Below, piece by piece: positions 37,301 through 45,637 of a stretch of DNA of 64,000 nucleotides. A program made the translations under genes and the position numbers. The stretch is from positions 1-64,000 of the forward strand of contig CANRGN010000002.1 of the NCBI GenBank assembly GCA_947630235.1, read 5' to 3'. This DNA comes from an uncultured Clostridia bacterium. Lineage in GTDB: Bacteria > Bacillota > Clostridia > TANB77 > CAG-508. Every line of letters starts with the position of its first letter. The stretch's first letter is position 1. The notes under the pieces were generated by a model. It was given only the letters and a program-made list of their open reading frames with translations. It was not told where the DNA came from and ran no database searches.

Positions 37301-38738
37301 AATTAGCTTTTCCACCAACCTCTACAATATCACATTTGCTATCTCTATTTTCAAATTCTGGATAATTTGTAGATACATCAGAAATACCTATTGTTTCAGC
37401 TTTTTCTGCATTTGTTATTAAATAAGATAATAACATATTCATTGCACTTTTTCTAAATTCGCCATCTTCACCATTATAACTTTCATCATCACTCCAAGTA
37501 TTAGAAGAATTAGGAACTTGAACTTTAAGATTATTTAACTTATATTGAGATTTAACATCTTTTAAATTAGAATCTTTAGAATATCCATAATCAGCATCAA
37601 TATCTAATGCTGTTGCTTGTATTGGTAGTTCATCATCATTATCTTCAGCTACCTCATTATCAATTATTTTCTCATCTCCAACAGCAATATCTTTAGATTC
37701 GTTTTGTTCTTCTTTAATTGCATTTTCTATGTTCTCTTCAGAATTCTCTGTTACTTCATCTTCTTCAGTTTCTTCATCAATTTTCTCTACTTTTTGATTT
37801 TCTTGTAAATTTTTTAATTCATCATCTTTACTATTTGACTCAGTATCTAATTGTTCAGTTACTTCTACTTCATCTTCTTCAGTTTCTTTATCAATTTTCT
37901 CTGCTTTTTGGGTTTCTTGTGAATTTTTTAATTTATCATCTTTACCATTTAATTCAGTATCTAATTGTTCTGTTACTTCTACTTCATCTTCTTCCATATC
38001 TTTAATAGAAGATCTTGGAGATTCTTCTTCTGAATCACTAGAATCATTTTTTGTTATTGATAAATAATTTGGATTAGAAAAATACCATATTGCAGCTTGT
38101 TGAATCATATTTATATCATCTAATGTTAAATGTTTTTTTATAAATTGTACCCCTGTATATTCTGTATCATCATCCTCTATTTTATCATTGCATGCTTCAA
38201 TGAATAATTTATAAACTTTTTCTAAATAATTATCTAAATTCTTATCATCTTCATCTTTTGGGTATTCTAAATAAGCATTTTGAGCAATCCAACAAATTGC
38301 ATTATATGCTTTATCATTTACATCATCTTCTGATTGTAACTGGTCTACAAATTTTTTTACATATTGATTTTTTTCTGACTCAAAGAAATTACCTAAATTT
38401 TTGTATATCATACCTCCATTATCTTTTGAAGGCATCCCTTTTTCAGCATTAACACAATAAATAGCATTTGTTTTATCTAAACTTTTATCTTCATTGTAAA
38501 CAGCTATTTTATATATGTTTTTATTTTTATCACCATTTACAGTATACGATGTTTGATGAGCAAAAAAATTACTAGAAGCTAAAGAAATTTCATCAAGAGT
38601 TGTTAAATCTTCTTGAGTATATGTAGCTTCTTGTTTTGCCGTATCTGCAGCTGCAAGTACTGGTGTTGCATATGGGAATAATAAAGTAATTACCATTGCA
38701 AGGACAAGTACTAATTTGCAATTTTTAATTCTTAACAT
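34347..38738 (-). CDS. Large surface adhesin: thioester domain, tandem acidic repeats, four DUF11-type domains
   Basis: About 1463 aa from the ATG at 38738 (AAAGGATGG upstream). A signal peptide (about 6-30) is followed by a domain with the marks of a Cys-Gln thioester adhesin: AIYCVNAEKG near residue 95 and MIQQAAIWYF near 214. Residues about 235-370 are a tandem acidic repeat (two copies of EEDEVEVTEQLDTE plus spacer). Four repeat domains then begin with YDLALRKYIV, IDLALKKFIT, YDLALQKFIT and FDLALKKRLV, as in DUF11/isopeptide stalk domains. It ends with STGSSQSYYG, a transmembrane helix and KKYVL. No LPxTG is present; SVSTG before the helix could be a diverged sorting signal. Likely covalent host or surface attachment. 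Confidence 0.85.
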   Translation of the reverse strand: MLRIKNCKLVLVLAMVITLLFPYATPVLAAADTAKQEATYTQEDLTTLDEISLASSNFFAHQTSYTVNGDKNKNIYKIAVYNEDKSLDKTNAIYCVNAEKGMPSKDNGGMIYKNLGNFFESEKNQYVKKFVDQLQSEDDVNDKAYNAICWIAQNAYLEYPKDEDDKNLDNYLEKVYKLFIEACNDKIEDDDTEYTGVQFIKKHLTLDDINMIQQAAIWYFSNPNYLSITKNDSSDSEEESPRSSIKDMEEDEVEVTEQLDTELNGKDDKLKNSQETQKAEKIDKETEEDEVEVTEQLDTESNSKDDELKNLQENQKVEKIDEETEEDEVTENSEENIENAIKEEQNESKDIAVGDEKIIDNEVAEDNDDELPIQATALDIDADYGYSKDSNLKDVKSQYKLNNLKVQVPNSSNTWSDDESYNGEDGEFRKSAMNMLLSYLITNAEKAETIGISDVSTNYPEFENRDSKCDIVEVGGKANYKFGPFSIKIPKSPSSFNIKVFDYTNGEKELTNYILKDSDDQDIKSFSDLKTGDFYIYIPTTDEITGVKLKMTYPQDKTQVSFWEKKDEVDKEENEHTYQPVIWITRTGKEDQTREVPVGKYDLALRKYIVEVDGEKLTGDKSREPEVDATGLTKGEKTAIYKHPKNAVEISKNSKITYELRVYNEGTTSAVVKKIKDFIPEGLELAPESEEAGWKVENGIATLDIDNKILTARDDTKLESEKGTLEGGLSTYAVTITLQVTDAAKAGSALTNIAEIADTNANDSDSDSKPNNFDKNSVKDLPGYTGSGEKDGYYPGIEDDDDFDKVIIKDEKPTIDLALKKFITSVNGKELTGNDSREITVESTDPLKNGGLDANYTSSKAPLLVKKGDIVTYTIRVFNEGETDAYPLEIADFIPEGLGFINGSKVNVNNEWKLVSTSDAIYLKDIENAVKNAEAINGFSDEQSLGDLMVVKGKAEITSQATASTKLSAFDGSDNLSSTDIEVVCVVLADEKIDDNLKNFAEIIHHGTPDEDGNILTDEDGVKDRDSTPDSISKENKYGEDDDDDEDLTMKDEEYDLALQKFITAVDETQITDRQPTVSYENGKITYNHSTNPQEVANGQLVEYTIRVYNEGATDAYAAEVADDIPNGLEFVADNETNKKYNWKLFDANGNETTNISLAKTVRTDYLSKENGEGNLLKGFDSSKPISTDSNNANPDFRDVKLVFRVKEEVLEKTTTTEKRIIINTAEITKETDTDGNDVTDIDSTPNNWKDGEDDIDKERVYVKYFDLALKKRLVKVIVMENGRTTEYNINDDTLFKVELNKKSIDTTVVKFVYSIVVTNEGEIEGYAKEVKDYIPQGLEFIAADNAGWYNVGDNVVATDALANTLLKPKESASVNITLKWINGQDNLNKKVNVAEISKHENPYNSNDIDSTPDNKVPDEDDIDDAPVLLSVSTGSSQSYYGLIVAVAVIMTTGIVLIKKYVL

Positions 38739-38750
38739 AAATTTAACCAT

Positions 38751-39569
38751 CCTTTTCTTTATATTTTATTTATATATTATTCGAATTATGTAAACGATTT
38801 TTTGAAAAAATCGTCCACTACGAATTTATTATAATATATTTCAATTGTAAAATCAACATTTTACACACTTTTTTTATAATTATTTTTTCAAAAAAATTTA
38901 GAACATAATAAATTAAATTAATCTCTACATTTGCTTTATTTTATTAGCATTTATCAAATTAAGTATAAAAAAATTTTATACTAATGTCAAGTTATATAAA
39001 ATAATAACAGCAATTTTCCCTAAAAATTACTAAGCAAATATTATCTAAAACAAATTTTAAAAATTACTTTTTCAAATTATAATATAGTTAAGAAAAAATT
39101 ATACGAAATAAAGGAAATTATATGATTAAAAATTATATAATAAAAAAATACTTTTACAACAGAATAATTTAAGGGTAGAAGATGATATTGTATCTATTTG
39201 AAAAATCAGCGAATTGAAAGAGAATATTCTAGAGTTTCTTAACACAGAATGCGGGGGGATGTTCGTTTATAACAGAAAGGGGGCTCCGCCGTGACGTTTA
39301 GAAACTCTTGAATATTGCTCTTGAACGAGATGATTTTTCAAATAGATACAATATCATCTTCTACCCTTAAATTATGGACTTATGTCTTCTTCAAACTTCT
39401 TTTTATATAAAACTCCAACAAACTCCAGCAATTTCCAAAGAAAATTCTCAAAATAATAACTCAAATATCGAAATGATAAAAATATTAATTATATATAAAA
39501 AATATATAAATATAATTTATATAACATTATCCCCAAAAAACTGAATATAAATTTTATCAAGGTGATTAT
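38751..39569. other. Gene-free stretch between adhesin and dacF
   Basis: About 820 bases of very AT-rich DNA with divergent genes on both sides, so it should hold both promoters. The only clear structure is the long inverted-repeat element at 39164-39375. No open frame with a ribosome-binding site was found. Confidence 0.7.
39164..39375. repeat. 212-bp element with perfect 45-bp inverted repeats
   Basis: Positions 39164-39208 and 39331-39375 are exact reverse complements over 45 bp. Inside them a second imperfect pair continues the stem (AGAGAATATTCTAGAGTTTCT with AGAAACTCTTGAATATTGCTCT). The central 40-50 bases are the most GC-rich of the neighbourhood (GCGGGGGG, GGGGGCTCCGCC). The right arm plus its outer flank (to 39412) matches 52673-52753 over about 80 bp. 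This is consistent with a miniature inverted-repeat transposable element or a long-hairpin RNA; an invertible segment is another possibility. No transposase is present. Confidence 0.75.
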
Positions 39570-40789
39570 ATGTTAAAAAAAATATTATTTTTATTATTAT
39601 TATTTATTTTTCTAACCCAAAATTTTATTTTTGCAGACGAGATTGATGATGAGGAAATTGATTTAAATACTATAGAAACCTCTGCAAATATCAATGAAAT
39701 TCCAAAAATAAATTCTAAAAATGTTCTTGTTTTAGAAAGATCTACGGAAACTGTTCTTTTTGAAAAAAATGGTTATACCAAAACTCCAATGGCATCTACT
39801 ACAAAAATTATGACTGCTACTATTGCAATTGAAAACTGCAAATTAACAGATGAAGTAGAAATTTCTAGCAAAGCAGCTCATACTGGTGGGTCAACTCTTG
39901 GAATTACATCAAATACCAAACTTAGTATGAGAACACTATTATATGGATTATTAATGCGTTCTCGGAAATGACTGTGCTGTTGCCATTGCAGAACATATTT
40001 CAGGAAGCACAGAAGAATTTGCAAAACTTATGAATAAAAAAGCATCAGAATTAGGTCTTAAAAATACCCATTTTGTTACTCCACATCGGGTTAGATGCTG
40101 AAGAGCATTTTACTACAGCTTATGATTTAGCTATTCTTACAAATTACGCACTTAAAAATGAAACTTTTTCAAATATTGTAAAAAATAAAACAGCAACAAT
40201 TACAATGGATGGATATTCTAGGGATATTAACAATACTCATGAATTATTAGGGTATACTGAAGGTGTATATGGAGTTAAAACTGGTTTTACTTGTAATGCT
40301 GGAAGATGTTTAGTTACTGCTTGTAAAAGAAATAATTTAGATGTAATAATAGTAGTTTTAGGAGCTGACACAAAAAAAATAAGAACTCAAGATTCTTTAA
40401 ATTTAATAAATTATATTTATAATAATTTTGAAATGATTGATACTTCAGAATTTTTATATTCTAAATTTAATATTAAAAATATAAAAATCCAAAAAAGTTT
40501 TAAAAAAGCAAGTATTTATATTGAAAATAAGAAAAATTATGTTTATCCTATATCAAAAAATACGAAGCAATTTGAAGTAAAAATATATTTTTTAAATAAT
40601 CAAAAAGCTCCATTAGAAAAAAATTCAAAAGTTGGAGTTATTAAACTTTTTGTAAATGGTAATTTTTTATATGAAAATAATATATTAACTAAAAATAAAA
40701 TTGAAGCAATTTCTTATAAAGAATATTTATATTATACAATTAAACAAATAAATAATTTCTTTACTAATTCATATATAAAAATTTTATAA
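39570..40789 (+). CDS. dacF: D-alanyl-D-alanine carboxypeptidase (DacF/PBP5 type), interrupted twice at CGG codons
   Basis: Low-molecular-weight penicillin-binding protein that trims stem pentapeptides, 405 aa once two shifts are allowed. A signal peptide is followed by the Ser-x-x-Lys motif (MASTTK, Ser76-Lys79). Codon 132 is CGG (39963): the zero frame reads RSRK and stops, while skipping the C gives [13 protein letters not shown], the catalytic S-x-N motif. Codon 173 is again CGG (40087): skipping the C gives TPHGLDAEE, a family-conserved glycine. The KTG triad (GVKTGFT, about 236) and a C-terminal beta domain follow intact. The start has AAGGTGATTAT. A sporulation-type DacF is likely given the host, but the symbol rests on family resemblance. 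Conventional annotation would call it a frameshifted pseudogene. I think translation across the sites is plausible. Confidence 0.85.
39962..39965 (+). other. Candidate +1 frameshift site TCT-CGG-A in dacF (S-x-N motif)
   Basis: In-frame CGG after TCT. Skipping C39963 reads TCT GGA AAT (S-G-N), the catalytic motif. The zero frame meets TGA two codons on. Confidence 0.6.
40086..40090 (+). other. Candidate +1 frameshift site CAT-CGG-G in dacF
   Basis: In-frame CGG after CAT, in the frame restored by the first shift. Skipping C40087 reads CAT GGG TTA (H-G-L). The unshifted frame meets TGA four codons on. Confidence 0.6.
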
Positions 40790-40817
40790 AATAAGAGATT
40801 AATAATCAATATAACAA

Positions 40818-40851
40818 AAAAGGTTAGAAATTAAAATATTTCTAACCTTTT
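40818..40851. terminator. Bidirectional terminator between dacF and rpsU
   Basis: AAAAGGTTAGAAA pairs with TTTCTAACCTTTT around an 8-base loop between convergent genes. Confidence 0.9.
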
Positions 40852-40855
40852 CTAA

Positions 40856-41026
40856 TTAAAATTTTCTCTTTCTTGCAGCTTCGGATTTTTTCTTTCTTCT
40901 TACACTAGGTTTCTCATAATGTTCTCTTTTTCTAACCTCTTGTAATACTCCATTTCTTGCACATTGTCTTTTAAATCTCTTTAAAGCATCATCTATATTA
41001 CCATTATTAACTTTTATCTCTGACAT
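40856..41026 (-). CDS. rpsU: 30S ribosomal protein S21
   Basis: A 56-aa basic protein ([21 protein letters not shown] ... [18 protein letters not shown] is its general pattern) that joins the small subunit near the anti-Shine-Dalgarno region. Length and the [15 protein letters not shown] signature fit S21. The AAGGGGGG site before the ATG is among the strongest in the window. The gene lies downstream of prs on the same strand, with a 124-base gap. Confidence 0.93.
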   Translation of the reverse strand: MSEIKVNNGNIDDALKRFKRQCARNGVLQEVRKREHYEKPSVRRKKKSEAARKRKF

Positions 41027-41150
41027 TTTTTCCCCCCCTTTCGAAGCTAAAAAATTATTTGCGGGATTATATTTTCCTTTAAAAAATAGTTAGCTATTGC
41101 TTAACTGCTAATTATTATAACCTATGTTTTACTTGATGTCAATAGATTTT

Positions 41151-42092
41151 TTATTGAAAAAGTTCACCAATTGATGTAGCTTCATTTATTCTTTTTATTG
41201 CTTTAGCAAATAATTCAGATATTGAAACCTCTACTATTTTATCTATCTTTTTATAATCTGGTAAAGGAACTGTATTTGTCATAACTAATTCTTTAATTTC
41301 TGAATTCTTTACTCTTTCTATTGCAGGACCAGATAATATTCCATGTGTACATCCAACATAAACATCTTTTGCACCATATTTTTTTATAACATTTGCTGTT
41401 TCTATAATTGATCCTGCAGTATCTACTTCATCATCAAATACTAAAGCGTTTTTTCCCTCAATTTCACCAATAACACTAGTTGCTATAGCTTTGTCATCAT
41501 TTCCATTTCTCCTTTTATCTACTAATGCAATTGGGCATTTAAAATGTTCTGCATATTTATATGCTTTTTTAGAGCTTCCTGCATCTGTAGCAACAACTAC
41601 TATGTCTTTGATTTTCTTTTTATCAAAATAATCTTGAAGTATATACTGTCCAGTTAGAACATCAACATTTATATCGAAATATGCCTGAATAGCAGGATTA
41701 TGTAAATCACAAGTAAGAACCCTATTAACACCTGAAGCCTCTATAAGCTGAGCTAGTAATTTAGCTGTTACAGGAACTCTTGGTTGATCTTTTTTATCTG
41801 ATCTTGAATATAAATAATAAGGTAAAACTAATGTGATTCTTTTAGCTGTAGCTCTTTTTATAGCATCAATTGTTATTAACATCTCCATTATTCTTTCGTT
41901 AACTGGAGGCTCTGTAGTTTGAACAACAAAAACATCTTTTTCTCTAACTGTTTCTAATATTTGTACAAAATTATTATCATTTTTAAATTTCTGTCTATTT
42001 ATCTTACCTGGTTCTAATTTTAAATAATCGCACATTTCTTTTGTAAATTTATCTGCAGATTCACTGCATGAAAAGATTTTAATATTTTCCAT
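41151..42092 (-). CDS. prs: Ribose-phosphate pyrophosphokinase
   Basis: Makes PRPP from ribose 5-phosphate and ATP for nucleotide, His and Trp synthesis. 313 aa, the usual size. The ATP loop YYLYSRSDKKDQPR (about 95-108), the metal-binding CDLHNPAIQAYF and the PRPP loop VFDDEVDTAGSI (about 215-226) are present. It starts 9 bases after nrdG and is likely cotranscribed with it, pairing PRPP supply with deoxynucleotide synthesis. Confidence 0.93.
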   Translation of the reverse strand: MENIKIFSCSESADKFTKEMCDYLKLEPGKINRQKFKNDNNFVQILETVREKDVFVVQTTEPPVNERIMEMLITIDAIKRATAKRITLVLPYYLYSRSDKKDQPRVPVTAKLLAQLIEASGVNRVLTCDLHNPAIQAYFDINVDVLTGQYILQDYFDKKKIKDIVVVATDAGSSKKAYKYAEHFKCPIALVDKRRNGNDDKAIATSVIGEIEGKNALVFDDEVDTAGSIIETANVIKKYGAKDVYVGCTHGILSGPAIERVKNSEIKELVMTNTVPLPDYKKIDKIVEVSISELFAKAIKRINEATSIGELFQ

Positions 42093-42101
42093 ATAATTCT
42101 C

Positions 42102-42848
42102 CTATTTTTCTTCTTTGTATTTAAATTTTATTCCTTCTGCACTAATTTTTTCTAAATTTTGATTAGGTATAAAAACTTTATTACCCCTTTCACTTTCAAA
42201 ATATTCTTCTATTACATTTTGCGTAGGGACAAATCTAGATTCTTCTGGATTCGCTTTAGAAAATTCTTTTACTAATATTACTTTTGGCTTTTGAGTTAAA
42301 CCATCATATCTATGTTCATCACCAAATTTTAAATATACTGTTTTTCCTGTTTTTATACTTGCTTGTACATCAATTTTCTTTTGATTATAAGATCCTCTAG
42401 CTATTAAATCTATCATCTTCTTTTCTGGAATAAACTGACCATCAACTATTATATCTATATTAGCAAGTAATTTTCTAGTTACTTTATTTTCTTTATACAT
42501 TTTATTTAAAATATCTTTATCAAAATCATAACCTGTCCAACACCAAATATCTTTATTTGGATACCTTTCTTTAAATTTGTTTGTAAGTTTAACTAACCCT
42601 TCCTGATTATAAAATTCTAAAGGCTCACCACCAAGTAAAGATAATCCTTCACAATATGATTCATTCTCACTAAACCTATTTATAATATATTCTATAGTTT
42701 CATCTGTAAATGGTTTGCCAAAATTCTTATCCCAAGCAGATTTATTATGGCAATTTGGACAATGAAAATGGCATCCACTAACATATAGTGCTATTCTGAT
42801 ACCTGTTCCGTCTTGTATGTCTGGAAATTTTATATCTGCATAATTCAT
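42102..42848 (-). CDS. nrdG: Anaerobic ribonucleotide reductase activating enzyme NrdG
   Basis: Radical-SAM activase that puts the glycyl radical on NrdD. The 4Fe-4S motif is CHFHCPNC (C-x3-C-x2-C, about residues 26-33). SLLGGEPL is the SAM-binding GGE motif, and WCWTGYDFD is also typical. At 248 aa it is longer than ordinary NrdG (about 155-175 aa); the extra residues at the end (after KLANIDIIVDGQF) form a charged extension with no motif I recognise. It follows nrdD on the same strand after a terminator-like hairpin. Confidence 0.93.
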   Translation of the reverse strand: MNYADIKFPDIQDGTGIRIALYVSGCHFHCPNCHNKSAWDKNFGKPFTDETIEYIINRFSENESYCEGLSLLGGEPLEFYNQEGLVKLTNKFKERYPNKDIWCWTGYDFDKDILNKMYKENKVTRKLLANIDIIVDGQFIPEKKMIDLIARGSYNQKKIDVQASIKTGKTVYLKFGDEHRYDGLTQKPKVILVKEFSKANPEESRFVPTQNVIEEYFESERGNKVFIPNQNLEKISAEGIKFKYKEEK

Positions 42849-42948
42849 TTTTTATTCCTCATTTCTATAATATTTTTAAAAATAAATTTTTCCTTTAGAA
42901 TTAATATTTAAATAAAGTAATTTAGTTACAACTATATAATATTCAAAA

Positions 42949-42974
42949 AAGTCGTTTGCTTTAACAAACGACTT
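42949..42974 (-). terminator. Hairpin terminator after nrdD
   Basis: AAGTCGTTTG pairs with CAAACGACTT around a 6-base loop, with TTTTGAAT following on the minus strand. Confidence 0.75.
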
Positions 42975-43028
42975 ATTATTTTTGGGGTAGTTAATCTTTT
43001 GTACCTTAATAAATTCATTTGTAACTTA

Positions 43029-45170
43029 CTAAATATGTAGTACTCTTGATTTAATTTCTTTTGTTTTTCCTACATTCCAAAAGTTTTCTCCTAAGTATCC
43101 ACATGTTCTTCTTGTTACATTCATTTTGCTGTGGTCTTTATTACCGCATTGTGGACATTCCCATTCACCTTGTTCATTTATTATTATTTCGCCATCATAT
43201 CCACAATTGTGACAGTAATCTGATTTAGTATTAAATTCAGCATATTGAATATTGTCATATATAAATTTGACAAGTGATTCAAGTGCAGAGATATTGTTTT
43301 TCATATTAGGTATTTCAACATAAGAAATTGCTCCACCAGAAGATATTGGTTGAAATTGACTTTCAAACCTTAATTTATCAAATGCATTAATCTTTTCTCT
43401 AACATCAACATGATATGAATTTGTATAATATCCTTTATCTGTTATATCCTCAATATCACCAAATCTTTCTCTGTCTACTCTAGCAAATCTATAACATAAG
43501 CTTTCTGCTGGAGTTCCATATAGAGCAAATCCAAGACCTGTTTCCTCTTTCCATCTATCTGTAGTTTCTCTTAAATGTTTCATTACTCTTAAAGCAAATT
43601 CTTCTCCTACAGGATCTGTGTGGCTAACACCTTTCATTAACTTTGTTAATTCATACAAACCAATGTATCCAAGTGATATTGTAGAAAAACATGAATTTAA
43701 CAATTTATCTATTGTTTCACCTTTTTTCAATCTTGCTATTCCACCATATTGCCAATGTATTGGAGAGGCATCTGATAATGTTCCTAATAAAGCATTATGT
43801 CTACACATTAAAGCATCGAAACATAAATCTAACCTTTCTTCTAATAGTTTCCAGAATTTTTTCTCGTCTCCATTTGCTATTATTCCAATTTGAGGTAAGT
43901 TTATACTTACAACACCTTGATTGAATCTAGATTCAAATACATACTCACCTTTTTCGTTTTTCCATGGAGAAAGAAAACTTCTACATCCCATTGGACTAAA
44001 TACATTTCCTTCATAATTCTGTCTCATTATTTTAGCTGAAATATAATCTGGATACATTCTCTTTGCAGAACATTTTACTGCTAATTTAGTAATATAATCG
44101 TATTTTCCACCTTTTAAACAATTATTTTCATCTAAAACATATATAAGTTTTGGAAAAGCTGGAGTTACATACACTCCTTGTTCATTTTTAATGCCTTTAA
44201 GTCTTTGTTTTAATATTTCTTCAATTATTAAAGCTGTTTCTTCAATATATTCATCTTTCTCATCTAAAAACATAAATATTGTTACGAAAGGACTTTGACC
44301 ATTTGTTGTCATTAAAGTATTTATTTGATATTGAATTGTTTGAACTCCAGATTCCAAATCTTCTTGTCTTCTTTCTAATGCATCTTCAGTAGCTCTACTT
44401 GAAGCTTCTGCTTCTGTATATCCTTTTTCTATATATCTTGCGTATCTCTTTTTATAAATTTTATCATAAGTTCTTCTTAAATATTTTCCTAAATGACGTA
44501 TATCTACAGATTGTCCACCATATTGGCTACTTGCAACAGCTGCTATTATTTGAGTCATAACTGTACATGCAACTTGAAAACTTTTAGGGCTTTCAATCAT
44601 TTTGCCATTCATAACTGTTCCATTATCTAACATGTCTTTAATATTTACTAACATACAGTTATGCATAGGTTGAACAAAATAATCTTTATCATGAAAATGT
44701 AATACGCCATCATTGTGAGCTTTAACTATTCTTTCTGGAAGCATTATTCTATCAGCTAAATCTTTTGAACATTCACCAGCAATTAAATCTCTTTGTGTAG
44801 ATACTAACATTGCATTTTTATTACTATTTTCTTCCATAGTTTCTTTATTTGCATTTCTAACTAATGAAATTATACTATCATCAGTTGAATTAACTTTACG
44901 GATTAAAGCATGCTTGTCTCTATATAAAATATATTTTTTAGCTAATGTAAATTTTCCAGCTTCCATTAACTTTCTTTCGATTATATCTTGAATTGTTTCT
45001 ACTGACAATGTTGCTTTGTTTAATCCTTCTATATATTTAATAATTTCTTCTATTCCTGCTCTAGATAGTTTGTCTTTAGAAGAAACCTCCTTATTAGCTT
45101 GACTTATTGCTAAAACAATTTTATCACCATCATATTCAACTTTTCTTCCGTCTCTTTTTACAACTAGCAT
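43029..45170 (-). CDS. nrdD: Anaerobic (class III) ribonucleoside-triphosphate reductase NrdD
   Basis: Reduces ribonucleotides to deoxyribonucleotides without oxygen, 713 aa. An N-terminal ATP-cone (VVKRDGRKVEYDGDKI) gives allosteric control. The large barrel domain follows, with a C-terminal zinc site CHNCGYDGEI ... CPQCGNKDH and the glycyl-radical segment RRTCGYLGE (about 690). The start is supported by GGGGGT upstream. The promoter at 45237-45264 is strong. The protein depends on NrdG, encoded next. Confidence 0.96.
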   Translation of the reverse strand: MLVVKRDGRKVEYDGDKIVLAISQANKEVSSKDKLSRAGIEEIIKYIEGLNKATLSVETIQDIIERKLMEAGKFTLAKKYILYRDKHALIRKVNSTDDSIISLVRNANKETMEENSNKNAMLVSTQRDLIAGECSKDLADRIMLPERIVKAHNDGVLHFHDKDYFVQPMHNCMLVNIKDMLDNGTVMNGKMIESPKSFQVACTVMTQIIAAVASSQYGGQSVDIRHLGKYLRRTYDKIYKKRYARYIEKGYTEAEASSRATEDALERRQEDLESGVQTIQYQINTLMTTNGQSPFVTIFMFLDEKDEYIEETALIIEEILKQRLKGIKNEQGVYVTPAFPKLIYVLDENNCLKGGKYDYITKLAVKCSAKRMYPDYISAKIMRQNYEGNVFSPMGCRSFLSPWKNEKGEYVFESRFNQGVVSINLPQIGIIANGDEKKFWKLLEERLDLCFDALMCRHNALLGTLSDASPIHWQYGGIARLKKGETIDKLLNSCFSTISLGYIGLYELTKLMKGVSHTDPVGEEFALRVMKHLRETTDRWKEETGLGFALYGTPAESLCYRFARVDRERFGDIEDITDKGYYTNSYHVDVREKINAFDKLRFESQFQPISSGGAISYVEIPNMKNNISALESLVKFIYDNIQYAEFNTKSDYCHNCGYDGEIIINEQGEWECPQCGNKDHSKMNVTRRTCGYLGENFWNVGKTKEIKSRVLHI

Positions 45171-45236
45171 TGCTTCTACCCCCTGTAATTTTGATATATT
45201 ACTATTCCCTAAGCCTCTGTTTCAAATTCTGATAAC

Positions 45237-45264
45237 ATTTTATCACCTTGTTTTATAATGTCAA
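45237..45264 (-). promoter_or_regulatory. Promoter of nrdD
   Basis: Minus-strand TTGACA (45264-45259), 16-base spacer, TAAAAT (45242-45237), about 67 bases before the nrdD start. TTGTGTACATAATGTGT lies just upstream and could be a repressor site, but it does not match the classical NrdR box well. Confidence 0.65.
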
Positions 45265-45563
45265 TGCTCACACATTATGTACACAATTGGCATTTTTTCC
45301 TTATATTTCAACAGTTTCAAAAGCATATCAAAAATTTATTTTTGTTCGCAAAAAGATGTTAAAAATCTTTAATACCAAGTATTTGCAATATTTGACAAAT
45401 TTTTTTTTAAATTTTTTATTACATTATTAAAGTTCGATAAAATTCTTAATACTATCATTTCAAAATTAATAAAAATATATCAATTTTCTAAAAATGTTTT
45501 TACATTACTAAAAATAAATAAATAAAATATTAATATTTTTCAAATATATTACTTTTTTGTTTA

Positions 45564-45597
45564 GCATACAGAGAACTTTCCTACTGAATAAAAAAAA
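45564..45597 (-). repeat. Dispersed repeat, copy B (partial)
   Basis: Minus-strand TTTATTCAGTAGGAAAGTTC then TCTGTATGCTAA; only the distal part of the repeat. It abuts the terminator of the metallopeptidase gene. Confidence 0.65.
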
Positions 45598-45620
45598 TCG
45601 TGAATTCATTTAATTCACGA
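45598..45620 (-). terminator. Terminator of the membrane metallopeptidase gene
   Basis: TCGTGAATT pairs with AATTCACGA, T-run on both sides, shortly after the stop at 45638. Confidence 0.85.
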
Positions 45621-45637
45621 CTTTTTTATAGAAAAAT

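Larger units (their letters stand above)
45171..45637. other. Gene-free stretch upstream of nrdD
   Basis: 467 bases holding the nrdD promoter, a copy of the dispersed repeat (45564) and the terminator of the metallopeptidase gene. The middle is low-complexity AT-rich DNA with no supported open frame. Confidence 0.65.

Noticed and set aside
39570-39971. Two separate genes for the dacF halves
   Set aside because: Both halves and the 100 bases between them form one continuous carboxypeptidase when two single bases are skipped.
45255-45290. NrdR box upstream of nrdD
   Set aside because: TTGTGTACATAATGTGT is suggestive but does not fit the usual palindromic consensus, so it is only mentioned with the promoter.
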